From Cupriavidus sp. IDO (GTDB taxonomy: Bacteria > Pseudomonadota > Gammaproteobacteria > Burkholderiales > Burkholderiaceae), in assembly GCF_000812465.1 (NCBI RefSeq), contig NZ_JWMA01000006.1:124001-188000 (forward strand): a DNA stretch of 64,000 nucleotides, read 5' to 3'. Position numbers and translations under genes: made by a program. Under the pieces are notes generated by a model. It was given only the letters and a program-made list of their open reading frames with translations. It searched no databases and was not told the DNA's origin. Shown here piece by piece: positions 20,800-32,507 of the stretch. Position 1 is the first letter of the stretch. Every line of letters begins with the position of its first letter.

Positions 20800-22650
20800 A
20801 TGACCGATAGCAATTCGCCCAAGCGCAAGACGCTGGGCATCAAGCCGCCCGCCGGCACCGCCACCCGCAAGCCCTCCGGCAACCGGCCCGTGCGCGTCTC
20901 CGACCTGAACCGCAAGCGCGTCCAGGCCGTTGCCGAAGGCATCAAGCGTGCGCACGAGCGGGCCGGCGAAAAGTCTGCCAAGCGCACACCGTCGCAGCCG
21001 GAGCAAGGTGCAGGCGGGCGCCGTGACAATGCCGCCGGCAGGCCCGCCCGCCCGGCACGCAGCGAGGGCGACCGCGATTTCCGCCCGGCCCGGCAAGGAC
21101 GTCCGGCCGACGGCGAACGGCAGGCCCGCCCGCGCCGGTTCGAGGAAGGCGAGGCCCGTCCACGCCGCTTTGGCGACGATGAATCCCGTCCCCGCCGTTA
21201 TGGCGACGACAACCAGCAGCGTCCGCGGCGTTTCGACAATGGCGAGCCCCGCCCGCGCCGGACCGGTGACGATGAATCACGCCCGCGCCGCTTCGGCAAT
21301 GACGAGTCGCGTCCGCGCCGCTCTGGCGATGATGAATCGCGTCCTCGCCGTTATGGTGACGACACCAGCCAGCAGCGTCCGCGGCGCTTCGACAACGGCG
21401 AGTCGCGCCCGAGCAGGGCCGGTGACAATGAATCGCGCCCGCGCCGCTTTGGCGATGATGAATCGCGTCCCCGCCGTTACGGCGATGACAACAGCCAGCA
21501 ACGCCCGCGACGTTTCGACAACGGAGAGTCCCGCCCGCGCAGGGCCGGTGACGATGAATCGCGCCCGCGCCGCTTCAGCAATGACGAGCAGCGTCCACGC
21601 CGCTATGGCGACGACAGCAGCCAGTCGCGTCCGCGCCGTCCTGACACCGGCGAATCCCGTCCGCGGCGCTTCGGCGATGACGAAGGCCGCCAGCGCCGCG
21701 CGCCGGGTCCCGATGACCGCCGCCGCGAAGGCGCAGCGCCTGCACGCCGGTTCAGCGACACGGCGGATCGCGCCCGGCCGGCACGCCCCACAGGCGACCG
21801 CGCCGCGCGCCAACCGGACGCACGCACGGAAAGCCGCCCGGCCGCGCCTGCTGCCATGGCACGCGAACCGGCGCACGACGACGGGCTGGTCCGCCTGTCC
21901 AAGCGCATGTCCGAGCTCGGCCTGTGCTCGCGGCGCGAGGCCGATGAATGGATTCCGCGGGGCTGGGTGCTGGTCGACGGCAAGCCGGTCACCGAACTGG
22001 GCTCGCGCATCCGCCCTGACGCCGAGATCGAGATTCTGCAGGCTGCGCGCTCCGAGCAAGGCGAACGCGTGACCGTGCTCCTGAACAAGCCGGTCGGCTT
22101 TGTGTCGGGCCAGGCGGAAGACGGCTACGAGCCGGCAGCGGTGCTCTTTACCGCGGAGAACCAGTGGGAGGGAGACCCGACGCGCAAGCGCTTTGCGCCC
22201 TGGCAGCGCAAGAACCTGGCGCCGGCTGGCCGCCTCGATATCGACTCCACCGGCCTGCTGGTGCTCACGCAGGACGGCCGCGTGGCGCGTGCGCTGATCG
22301 GCGAGGATTCGAACGTCGAGAAAGAGTATCTGGTTCGCGTGACCTGGGATTCGCCGAACGGGCTGGTCGAGCGCAATATCAGCGCGGTCTTCCCGCCCGA
22401 AGAGATCGAGCGTCTGCGCCACGGCCTGTCGCTCGACGGCGTGGCACTGAAGCCGGCCAAGGTCAGCTGGCAGAACGAGGAGCAGTTGCGCTTTGTCCTG
22501 CGCGAAGGCCGCAAGCGCCAGATTCGCCGCATGTGCGAACAGGTGGGCCTGCAAGTGGTGGGGCTGAAGCGGGTCCGCATGGGCCGCGTCGTGCTGGGCG
22601 ATCTGCCGCCCGGACAGTGGCGTTTCCTGGGACCGTTCGAGAAGTTCTGA
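20800..22650 (+). CDS. rluB: RluB-type 23S rRNA pseudouridine synthase with a long Arg/Asp repeat tract
   Basis: Family enzymes convert a uridine in helix 89 of 23S rRNA (U2605 in E. coli) to pseudouridine. The 616-residue protein is about twice the length of E. coli RluB (291). Residues about 362-415 form an S4 RNA-binding domain (VRLSKRMSELGLCSRREADEW). The catalytic domain follows with LLNKPVGF, GRLDIDSTGLLVLT (catalytic Asp480) and the C-terminal EGRKRQIRRMCEQVG motif. The extra length is an N-terminal basic, disordered region: residues 1-107 are Lys/Arg-rich and residues 108-300 are a decapeptide repeat around RPRR(F/Y)GDDES. Enzymatic assignment is firm; the exact target position is by homology. 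Twenty-three bases follow glnD, so co-transcription is likely. Confidence 0.9.
   Translation: MTDSNSPKRKTLGIKPPAGTATRKPSGNRPVRVSDLNRKRVQAVAEGIKRAHERAGEKSAKRTPSQPEQGAGGRRDNAAGRPARPARSEGDRDFRPARQGRPADGERQARPRRFEEGEARPRRFGDDESRPRRYGDDNQQRPRRFDNGEPRPRRTGDDESRPRRFGNDESRPRRSGDDESRPRRYGDDTSQQRPRRFDNGESRPSRAGDNESRPRRFGDDESRPRRYGDDNSQQRPRRFDNGESRPRRAGDDESRPRRFSNDEQRPRRYGDDSSQSRPRRPDTGESRPRRFGDDEGRQRRAPGPDDRRREGAAPARRFSDTADRARPARPTGDRAARQPDARTESRPAAPAAMAREPAHDDGLVRLSKRMSELGLCSRREADEWIPRGWVLVDGKPVTELGSRIRPDAEIEILQAARSEQGERVTVLLNKPVGFVSGQAEDGYEPAAVLFTAENQWEGDPTRKRFAPWQRKNLAPAGRLDIDSTGLLVLTQDGRVARALIGEDSNVEKEYLVRVTWDSPNGLVERNISAVFPPEEIERLRHGLSLDGVALKPAKVSWQNEEQLRFVLREGRKRQIRRMCEQVGLQVVGLKRVRMGRVVLGDLPPGQWRFLGPFEKF
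21121..21699 (+). repeat. Tandem decapeptide-coding repeat inside rluB
   Basis: Residues 108-300 of the RluB homologue contain 17 copies of RPRR plus one RPSR, spaced mostly 10 residues apart and separated by acidic GDDE, GNDE or DNGE linkers. A higher-order period is visible: RPRRYGDD recurs at residues 130, 181, 223 and 265 (spacing 51, 42, 42), each followed by a QQ- or SQ-containing spacer and RPRRFDNGE or a variant. The DNA copies are near-identical, so expansion or contraction by slippage or recombination in multiples of 30 bases is plausible. Confidence 0.9.
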
Positions 22651-22660
22651 GGTAGCGAGA

Positions 22661-22695
22661 TCCGGCGTGTCCTCACATGAGGAGGGCACGCCGGA
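22661..22695. terminator. Hairpin between convergent rluB and def
   Basis: TCCGGCGTG (22661-22669) pairs with CACGCCGGA (22687-22695), with an inner TCCTC/GAGGA stem around an ACAT loop. It sits between two stop codons of convergent genes. No T-run follows, so it is a likely but unproven bidirectional terminator. Confidence 0.55.
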
Positions 22696-22709
22696 CTGTC
22701 AGCGGCATT

Positions 22710-25387
<2,678 letters not shown>

Positions 25388-26695
25388 CTAAATGCTGAAC
25401 AGACGCACCGCCACCGGGGAGCCGGCGGGCATGCCGCGCGCTTCCAGCTTGACGTACAGCGCTTCGAGCTGGTTGAAGATGGCGACGAACGACGGCTCGC
25501 TCAGCGGCCGCATATTGTCGTCGACCAGCTGCGCCCCCATGCGCTGCGCCAGGGTATGGCCATACTCGCAGACCGTCTTGAACGGCTTTGCCGACTGGTC
25601 GGCCTGCGGCACATCCAGCAGCAGCGTGATCCGGCGTCCGGCCTTGATGGTCAGGTCATCGCGCAGGAAGTTGGTATCGCCGAACTGCAGCGTGAACAGC
25701 GGACGCTGCACGCCGTCAGGGCCAGCCTGGTAGCGGATAAAGCGGGTGCCATCGCGCGACAGCACCAGGCCGTCCTGCGTGGCCACGTTCTGCACGTAAG
25801 CGGCAGACCACGGCGCGCCGTCGGAGATCACGTTGACGCCAAGCTGCACGTCGCAGCCTGCCGCAAAGGCATCGAGCTCGCGCGCATTGGCCACGGTTTC
25901 CGTCATGTCGGGCAGGTCGGCCGAGGCGTCAAGCGATTCGGCCAGCGATTCCACGGCGTTGACGAATTCGGAGAATTCCAGCGCATTGAGCGGACCGCCG
26001 CGATTGGCGAGCTGCACGGCGACCTGGATATCCTCGTACTGATGGCCGGCGGTCACCGCTTCCCACGCATTGGCCTCGGCACGCAGGCCCTCGATATGAA
26101 CCTGCTTGGTGCCGGCGCGGCGCAGACGGCCGGTCAGCGGCAGGATGCGGTCGCCGGAAGCCTTGCGCTCCAGGTGCAGCGGCACGATGCAGTCGATCAG
26201 CGGATCGATCACGGCCGGCGTGGGCTGGCCATCCAGCACGGCCACGGCAGGCTCTTCCTCGACAGCCTCGGCCTGGGCAGCCGGCCCAGGCTGTGCATGG
26301 GCCGACGTCGAAGCAGCAGGCGCTGCGGCGAGTGCCACCTCTTCGGCAATTGTCTCGTCCGCATCGGCGGAACTGGCGGCAGCTGCCGCTGCGGCAACCG
26401 CCACGTCGTTCGAGGTGACTGGCGAAGGCGCCGGTGCCGCCGGCTTGGCCGCCAGCGTCGGCTCGCGTCGCTCGATGTGCTCTTGCGCGGGTGTCTCATG
26501 CAGCTTGGCCGCGACTTCAGGCGCAGTGGTCTGGCCTACCACCGGCTCGCGCATCGGCGGCAGGTCGTCTTCCGGGCTCAGCTCGCGCGGACGGCGCGCC
26601 TTGCGGATCTGCCACTGGTTGTAGGCAAACAGCAGCGCCAGGAAGACGAGGCCCGCGACGATCAGCGCGGTCTGCAGGTCCATGTTCAGGTTCAT
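25388..26695 (-). CDS. zipA: ZipA-type cell division protein
   Basis: Predicted bitopic inner-membrane protein that binds the C-terminal tail of FtsZ. The 435-residue protein has one N-terminal transmembrane helix (about residues 8-26, ALIVAGLVFLALLFAY), a long Ala/Glu/Pro-rich linker (about residues 40-180), and a C-terminal globular ZipA-like domain (about 280-435). The ATG at 26695 has GGAGG seven bases upstream. Betaproteobacterial ZipA is divergent, so the assignment rests on topology, the C-terminal domain pattern and the conserved position directly upstream of ligA, as in E. coli. Confidence 0.82.
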   Translation of the reverse strand: MNLNMDLQTALIVAGLVFLALLFAYNQWQIRKARRPRELSPEDDLPPMREPVVGQTTAPEVAAKLHETPAQEHIERREPTLAAKPAAPAPSPVTSNDVAVAAAAAAASSADADETIAEEVALAAAPAASTSAHAQPGPAAQAEAVEEEPAVAVLDGQPTPAVIDPLIDCIVPLHLERKASGDRILPLTGRLRRAGTKQVHIEGLRAEANAWEAVTAGHQYEDIQVAVQLANRGGPLNALEFSEFVNAVESLAESLDASADLPDMTETVANARELDAFAAGCDVQLGVNVISDGAPWSAAYVQNVATQDGLVLSRDGTRFIRYQAGPDGVQRPLFTLQFGDTNFLRDDLTIKAGRRITLLLDVPQADQSAKPFKTVCEYGHTLAQRMGAQLVDDNMRPLSEPSFVAIFNQLEALYVKLEARGMPAGSPVAVRLFSI

Positions 26696-26726
26696 GCTGC
26701 AGCCTCCGAGGAATCAATGGCCATGC

Positions 26727-29700
26727 TCATGCTGCCTCCGCCATAGAAACCGCCGCGTCCATGTCGACAGCCACAATACGCGAGACACCCTGCTCCTGCA
26801 TGGTCACGCCGATGAGTTGATGAGCCATTTCCATGGCGATCTTGTTGTGTGAAATAAATACGAACTGCGTCTTGCTGGACATGCGCGCCACCATGTTGGC
26901 GTAGCGCTCGGTATTGGCGTCGTCCAGCGGCGCGTCCACCTCGTCCAGCAGGCAGAACGGTGCCGGATTGAGCTGGAACATCGCAAACACCAGCGCGATC
27001 GCGGTCAGCGCCTTCTCGCCGCCGGAAAGCAGGTGAATGGTCGAGTTCTTCTTGCCCGGCGGCTGCGCCATGACCTGCACGCCGGCGTCGAGGATTTCCT
27101 CGCCGGTCATGATCAGGCGGGCCTGGCCGCCACCGAACAGCGACGGGAACAGCTCGCCGAAATGATGGTTCACCTGATCGAAGGTACCCTGCAGCAGCGC
27201 CCGGGTTTCCTGGTCGATCTTGGCAATGGCGTCTTCCAGCGTGGTGATGGCGTCGTTCAGGTCGGCCGACTGCGCATCGAGGAAGGTCTTGCGTTCGCGC
27301 GCCGCGGCCAGTTCGTCGAGCGCGGCCATGTTGACGGGGCCCAGCCCGTTGATGGCGTTGTTGATGCGCGTGACTTCGCCTTGCAGGTACGACGGCTTCA
27401 GGTCGCCGGTGAGCTTTTCCGCCAGCGCGGCTTCGTCCACCTCGGCGGTGGCGAGTTGCTCGCTGAACTGCTCCTGGTTCAGGCGCGCAGCCTGTTCCTT
27501 GAGCTGGAGCTCGGTGATGCGGTCGCGCAGCGGCTGCAGGCTGCGCTCGGCGGCCAGGCGCTGGTCGTCGAACTGGCGCAACTGGGCCGACAGCGCATCG
27601 AGTTCGATGCGGGCCGCGCCCAGCTTCTCTTCCTTTTCGGCGCGCAGTTCCAGCGCTTCCTGCAGGCCGGTGTGGGCGGTCTGCTCATTGATGGTTTCCA
27701 GCTCGGCGCGCGCGTTTTCCAGCGACTCGGCGATGCGTTCGGCCTGGTCGGCGGCCACCTGGATATTTCGGCGCAGCTCGTCGATGCGGCTGGCGAGGTT
27801 GCGTTCGGCAAAGACCGCTTCCTGCGCGGCGCGCTCCAGATCGCGCAACTGGTGGCGGGCACCCGAGAGCTTGCTGTCGAGCGCCTCGAATGCCATCTGC
27901 TGGTCTTCGTGCGTGGCCTGCATCTCCGCCAGCGCGGCGTCGTGCTGCTCGAAGCTGGCTTCCGACTCGGCGCGAATGGCGCGCTGTTCGTCGATTTGCG
28001 CGCCGATTTCTTCCAGTTCCTCGCGGATCTGGCCGCTACGGGCCGAGTAGCGTTCCATCGCCTGCGACAGCTTGAGCACGTCCATCTGCAGCGTATGCAC
28101 GCGGCGGGTGGCCTGCTCGCTGCGCGAGCGCGCTTCGCCGAGCGACTGGCTGGCTTGCGTGTATGCCGCTTCGGCACGCACGGCCTGGCTCCTGGCCTCG
28201 TCGGACAGCAGCAACTGCGCGCGCGCCTGCTTCTGCAGGTTCTCGATTTCCTGCTCGCGGGCCAGCATGCCGGCCTGCTCGGAATCGGCAGCGTAGATCT
28301 GGATCGCGTTGCGGCCGATGAGGTGGCCTTCGGCGACGACGAACGATGCCCCTTCGGGCAGCGTACCGCGCGCGGCCAGCGCGGCGGCCATGTCGGTCGC
28401 GACATAGACGTCCGCCAGCCAGTCCTGCATCACGGCGCGGATGCCCGGCTCGGTGATCTGCACCAGCGACATCAGCGAACGCAGGCCGGCCGGGGTTTCC
28501 ACCGGACGCGCGGCCGGCGGCGGCGAATAGAAGGCGAGCTTGGCGGGCGGGGCGTCGGACAGGAAGGCCTTGACCCAGTCCAGGTTTGACACTTCCAGCG
28601 CGGCCAGCTTTTCGCGCAGCACGGATTCGAGGGCGTTTTCCCAGCCCGGCTCGATATGGACCTTCTTCCACAGGCGCGGCAGTTCCGACAGGCCGTGCCT
28701 GGCCAGCCAGGGCTGGACCTTGCCGTCGGTCTGCACGTTTTCCTGCAGCTGCCTGAGCGCTGACAGCCGGGCTTCCAGCGAGCCAATGGCGGCGGCCTCG
28801 CTCTGCACGCGCTCCTGCGCGGCGCGGCGCTCGCTGTCCAGGCGCGGCACGCTGTCTTCGGCATCGACCAGGATGGCCTGCGCCTCTTCCAGCACCGCTT
28901 CCTGCTCGGCCAGTTCGGCGCGGGCCTGCTCCAGGCGGGTTTCATCGGGCCGGTCCAGGCCCTTTTCTTCCGCCGACAGGCGCTCGCGCCGCTGCTCGAG
29001 CTGCTGCAGCATCTGGTCGGCGCTGCGCTGCTGGGCGGCTTCGAGCTTGAGCGCCTGTTCTGCCTGCATGATGCCGGCGCGCTGCTCGTTGAGCAGTTGC
29101 TGGGCATCGCGCCACTGGGCTTCCAGCGTCGGCAGTTCGTCGTTCTTGTGGGCAACGGCCTCCTGCGCCTCGACCGTGCGGCCTTCCGCCACGGCGAGGT
29201 TTTCCTCGGCCTGCGCCAGTTCGTCGGTGGCCTGCCCGGCCTTGCCCTGCCACTGCTCGCGCTGGGCGGTCAGGGCGGCGATCTGGGCCTGCACGCGGTT
29301 GCGCGACTCGACCACGTAGCGGATTTCCGCTTCGAGCTTGCTGACCTCGGTGTTGGCTTCATACAGCGCACCCTGCGCCGCGTGCATGCCGTCGGACGCC
29401 GCGTAATGCGCGGCACGCATGGTTTCCAGCTCGGCCTCGACGTGGCGCAGTTGCGCCGTCTGGGCTTCCAGGTCGATCTGGGCCTGCTCGATGGCGCGCT
29501 GGTGACGCTCCTGCTCGGCCTGCGCCTCACGCTTGCGCAGCAGCCACAGCAGGTGCTGCTTCTCTTCGCCGTCGGCCTGCAGCGTCTTGAACCGCTGCGC
29601 GACTTCGGCCTGGCCTTCGAGCTTTTCGAGGTTGGCGCCGAGCTCGCGCAGGATGTCTTCCACGCGGGTCAGGTTCTCGCGGGTATCCGATAGCCGGTTT

Positions 29701-30242
29701 TCCGTCTCCCGGCGGCGCTCCTTGTACTTGGACACGCCAGCGGCCTCTTCCAGGAAGATCCGCATGTCATCGGGCTTGGCCTCGATGATCCGCGAGATCA
29801 TGCCCTGCCCGATGATGGCGTAGGCGCGCGGCCCCAGGCCGGTGCCCAGGAAGATGTCCTGGATATCGCGCCGGCGCACCGGCTGGTTGTTGATGTAGTA
29901 GGACGAGGTGCCGTCGCGGGTCAGCACGCGCTTGACCGCCACTTCGGCGTACTGGCTCCACTGGCCGGCGGCGCGGCCCTCGGCGTTGTCGAAGACCAGC
30001 TCGACGCTTGCCCGCCCGGCCTGCTTGCGGGCCGTGGAACCGTTGAAGATGACGTCCTGCATGGACTCGCCGCGCAGCTCGGAAGCGCGTGACTCGCCCA
30101 GCACCCAGCGCACCGCATCGATGATGTTCGATTTGCCGCAGCCGTTGGGACCTACGATGCCGACCAGTTGGCCGGGGACTTGAAAATTGGTGGGATCGAC
30201 AAATGACTTGAAGCCCGCCAGCTTGATCGAGGATAGTCGCAC
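26727..30242 (-). CDS. smc: Chromosome partition protein Smc
   Basis: ATPase of the bacterial condensin complex that compacts and segregates chromosomes with ScpA and ScpB. The 1171-residue protein has an N-terminal Walker A GPNGCGKS (residues 31-38), a first long coiled coil, a hinge domain around residues 500-640, a second coiled coil, and the C-terminal LSGGEKALTAIAL signature followed by Walker B in CLLDEVDAPLDD. The start codon is GTG at 30242, giving the canonical MRLSSIKLAGFKSF. It leads the smc-zipA-ligA-def group. Confidence 0.97.
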   Translation of the reverse strand: MRLSSIKLAGFKSFVDPTNFQVPGQLVGIVGPNGCGKSNIIDAVRWVLGESRASELRGESMQDVIFNGSTARKQAGRASVELVFDNAEGRAAGQWSQYAEVAVKRVLTRDGTSSYYINNQPVRRRDIQDIFLGTGLGPRAYAIIGQGMISRIIEAKPDDMRIFLEEAAGVSKYKERRRETENRLSDTRENLTRVEDILRELGANLEKLEGQAEVAQRFKTLQADGEEKQHLLWLLRKREAQAEQERHQRAIEQAQIDLEAQTAQLRHVEAELETMRAAHYAASDGMHAAQGALYEANTEVSKLEAEIRYVVESRNRVQAQIAALTAQREQWQGKAGQATDELAQAEENLAVAEGRTVEAQEAVAHKNDELPTLEAQWRDAQQLLNEQRAGIMQAEQALKLEAAQQRSADQMLQQLEQRRERLSAEEKGLDRPDETRLEQARAELAEQEAVLEEAQAILVDAEDSVPRLDSERRAAQERVQSEAAAIGSLEARLSALRQLQENVQTDGKVQPWLARHGLSELPRLWKKVHIEPGWENALESVLREKLAALEVSNLDWVKAFLSDAPPAKLAFYSPPPAARPVETPAGLRSLMSLVQITEPGIRAVMQDWLADVYVATDMAAALAARGTLPEGASFVVAEGHLIGRNAIQIYAADSEQAGMLAREQEIENLQKQARAQLLLSDEARSQAVRAEAAYTQASQSLGEARSRSEQATRRVHTLQMDVLKLSQAMERYSARSGQIREELEEIGAQIDEQRAIRAESEASFEQHDAALAEMQATHEDQQMAFEALDSKLSGARHQLRDLERAAQEAVFAERNLASRIDELRRNIQVAADQAERIAESLENARAELETINEQTAHTGLQEALELRAEKEEKLGAARIELDALSAQLRQFDDQRLAAERSLQPLRDRITELQLKEQAARLNQEQFSEQLATAEVDEAALAEKLTGDLKPSYLQGEVTRINNAINGLGPVNMAALDELAAARERKTFLDAQSADLNDAITTLEDAIAKIDQETRALLQGTFDQVNHHFGELFPSLFGGGQARLIMTGEEILDAGVQVMAQPPGKKNSTIHLLSGGEKALTAIALVFAMFQLNPAPFCLLDEVDAPLDDANTERYANMVARMSSKTQFVFISHNKIAMEMAHQLIGVTMQEQGVSRIVAVDMDAAVSMAEAA

Positions 30243-30642
30243 GTTGTCGTGTGGTATCGGCCTATGCAGCGTTCAGGAAAGCCGGGCCACAGGAGGGCCG
30301 GCGCGGCGTGCTGCCTGCGCCCCTTTCCGCCCCCCTTGTGCCCGATAGTTGGCGCTAATCATACCATCGCAGCCCCGGCTTCCGACCGGTTTGCCAGTCT
30401 CCTCCAGGCCATATTTCCCGCCAGCATTCCCTTGCCTTTCCGCCATTTGCCGGCCACTTCCGGGCGCCACCGCCTTCACTTCTGAATTCGTGCCTGTGGC
30501 TGCTGTCTGACATGGTTATGTAACAGTCGGGAAACTAACTAGGGTAAATGCTAGTCTCTGAATAATGTCAGCGTGATCCCGGATGCCCTCGGCATCGCAC
30601 CGGCCGCGGCCAGGAGTGCGCGGCCCCACAGGAGGACTGAGC
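30243..30642. other. Intergenic region between smc and the ferritin-like gene
   Basis: 400 bases with no convincing gene on either strand. On the minus strand, an extended -10 (TGG-TATGAT, -10 at 30358-30363) could drive smc. The 30500-30575 part holds nested inverted repeats, listed separately. I see nothing else I can support here. Confidence 0.5.
30507..30571. promoter_or_regulatory. Inverted repeats upstream of the ferritin-like gene
   Basis: CTGACAT (30507-30513) and ATGTCAG (30565-30571) face each other across 51 bases. Between them, ACTAG (30538-30542) and CTAGT (30551-30555) form a second inverted repeat with an 8-base spacer. An AATAAT at 30561-30566 could be a -10 box. This 65-base AT-richer patch lies 72 bases upstream of the start at 30643 and may be an operator/promoter region; the regulator is unknown. 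Confidence 0.35.
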
Positions 30643-31470
30643 ATGATCGAATCGTCCCCGGCAAAGCTGCCGTGGTCAGTGAGCGAGATTGATTACCAGG
30701 CGATCGAGGTGGACCGCATCCGCCCGGATCGCGACCTGTTCTACCTGCTGGCTTCGGCCTCGTTTATCGAAAGCGGATCCGACACCTACGCGGGCAACCT
30801 TGCCACCTACTACGCGCACACACCCGAGGCCGCCGACTGGCTTTCCCGACACTGGGAAGCCGAAGAACTCCAGCACGGCCTGGCGCTGCGCCGCTATGTC
30901 GAGCATGTCTGGCCCGAGTTCGACTGGGAGCGCGGCTACGCCCGCTTCTTCGAGGAATACCGCGTCACCTGCTCGATCGATCAGTTCGAGCCCACCGAGG
31001 CCCTGGAAATGGCCGCCCGCTGCGTGGTCGAAACCGGCACCGCCGCCTACTATCGCGCGCTGGAACAGGCCAGCGACGAGCCCGTGCTGCGTGCCCTCAC
31101 CCGCCGGATTGCCAATGACGAGGTCCGCCACTACAAGCACTTCTACCGGTTCTTCAACCAGTTCCTGGACCAGGAGGGGCTGGGCCGCCATCGCGTCCTT
31201 GGCGCATTGACGCGCCGCCTGCTGGAAATCAAGAACGAGGACGCCGAGATCGCGCTGCGCAACGTGCTGCGCATGGAGCGCGGCGTCGAAGAGATCCCCG
31301 ACCAGGAAGTGAAGGCGCTGAACTCCCGCGTCAGCGCGGTGATCCGCAAGAACCTGCCGATCGATATGACCGTGAAGATGCTGCTGCGCCCGCTGCACCT
31401 GCATAGCGGCGTGGAGCGAGCGGTGCGCAAGCCCCTGGTGGCGGTCGTATCACGGGTCATGCTGCACTGA
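30643..31470 (+). CDS. Ferritin-like di-iron protein of unknown substrate
   Basis: 275 residues from ATG at 30643, which has AGGAGG seven bases upstream. The four-helix-bundle di-iron pattern is readable: a Glu in [11 protein letters not shown]-x-x-H in WEAEELQHG, a Glu in [11 protein letters not shown], and E-x-x-H in [10 protein letters not shown]. This spacing resembles ferritin-like oxidases and acyl-ACP desaturase relatives rather than iron-storage ferritins. There is no signal peptide; the C-terminal quarter is basic and lacks a known domain. It stands alone between smc and a convergent ketopantoate-reductase-type gene. Role (oxygenase, desaturase or peroxide defence) cannot be decided from sequence. 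Confidence 0.75.
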   Translation: MIESSPAKLPWSVSEIDYQAIEVDRIRPDRDLFYLLASASFIESGSDTYAGNLATYYAHTPEAADWLSRHWEAEELQHGLALRRYVEHVWPEFDWERGYARFFEEYRVTCSIDQFEPTEALEMAARCVVETGTAAYYRALEQASDEPVLRALTRRIANDEVRHYKHFYRFFNQFLDQEGLGRHRVLGALTRRLLEIKNEDAEIALRNVLRMERGVEEIPDQEVKALNSRVSAVIRKNLPIDMTVKMLLRPLHLHSGVERAVRKPLVAVVSRVMLH

Positions 31471-31485
31471 ACGGCAGCCGGCCCG

Positions 31486-32415
31486 TCAGCCGCCGCGCGC
31501 CTGCCGGGCCTCGTAGGCTTTCAGGTGGCTGTATGCGACCTGCAGCAGCGACAGCGGCCCGCCCTGCTGCGGCGCCCCGCGCGCGATCAGGTCGCCCAGG
31601 ATATGGTCCGCTTCCGTGCGGGAGCGGTTTTCCACGTCACGCAGCATCGAGGCGTTCAGCGGCGACGGCGTCAGCAGCATCTGCCCGGCACGAGAATCGA
31701 AATCCGGCGGCATCGGGAAGCCGTTGTACTGCGCCACGGCGCGGCAGTCGGCCAGAATGCCTTCAATCACGCGCCGGCCGTCCGGCGTGCCAAGGATATC
31801 GCCGATGGCCGCCCGCATCAGGCAGGTGCTGCCTGCCAGCGTGGCCAGGAAGATCCACTTCTCCCACATGCGTTGCATGATCTGGATGCTGGTCGAGGCA
31901 TCGAACCCGGCATCGCCCAGTGCTGCCGCAATGGCCTGCAAGCGCGGCGACAGGCCGCCCTCCAGCTCACCGAAGGTCAGGCCGTGGGTATCGTTGAGAT
32001 GGACGATTTCCCCTTCGGGATTCAGCGTGGCGGCGATCATGCACAGGCCGCCCAGCACCTTGTCATGGCCGAACCGCTGCTTCAGCACGTCGATATGGCG
32101 CATGCCGTTCAGCAGCGGGAGGATCACTGTCGAGGGACCGACCGCGGGCGCGAACGATGCGATGGCCTCGTCCAGGCTGTAGGCCTTGCAGCTCAGCAGG
32201 ACCAGGTCGAAGGGGTCTGTAATCGCATTGGTGAGGACGGTCCTGATTTCGTGCAGGGCGAGGTCGCCGCGGGGGCTGCTGATGATCAGGCCGTTGGTGT
32301 GCAGCGCCTGCGCGCGATGCGGCCGGACCAGGAACGTCACATCGCGGCCGGCAGCGGCCAGCCGCCCGCCGAAATATCCGCCTACCGCCCCCGCGCCGAC
32401 AACGAGAATTCGCAT
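31486..32415 (-). CDS. Ketopantoate reductase family protein (2-dehydropantoate 2-reductase)
   Basis: 309-residue NADPH-dependent reductase of the PanE/ApbA family, which reduces ketopantoate to pantoate for coenzyme A synthesis. The start at 32415 (MRILVVGAGAVGGYFGGRLA) has AAGGGGG four bases upstream; the open frame beyond is a shadow. The Rossmann GAGAVGG motif, the conserved Lys in VLLSCKAYSLDEA, an Asn/Gly segment in PLLNGMRHID, and the C-terminal Lys-containing EKWIFLATLAG are present. Burkholderiales often have several paralogues, so this one may act on another 2-keto acid. Confidence 0.85.
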   Translation of the reverse strand: MRILVVGAGAVGGYFGGRLAAAGRDVTFLVRPHRAQALHTNGLIISSPRGDLALHEIRTVLTNAITDPFDLVLLSCKAYSLDEAIASFAPAVGPSTVILPLLNGMRHIDVLKQRFGHDKVLGGLCMIAATLNPEGEIVHLNDTHGLTFGELEGGLSPRLQAIAAALGDAGFDASTSIQIMQRMWEKWIFLATLAGSTCLMRAAIGDILGTPDGRRVIEGILADCRAVAQYNGFPMPPDFDSRAGQMLLTPSPLNASMLRDVENRSRTEADHILGDLIARGAPQQGGPLSLLQVAYSHLKAYEARQARGG

Positions 32416-32507
32416 GATGCCCCCTTCGGATCGCGCCTTGCGGTCAGCGTTGCACCCGCCGGCCGCAGCCATGCAGGGACTGTAGCAAGAATCGCCGGGG
32501 GTCGTGC

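Noticed and set aside
21277-22689. A 470-residue minus-strand frame over the rluB repeat tract
   Set aside because: The alternative frame is repetitive only because the DNA is repetitive; the plus-strand frame continues into S4 and catalytic domains.
26727-30242. Smc region as an RNA-guided or defence locus because of its large ATPase with coiled coils
   Set aside because: N-terminal, hinge and C-terminal motifs are those of housekeeping Smc, and zipA-ligA follow in the standard order.
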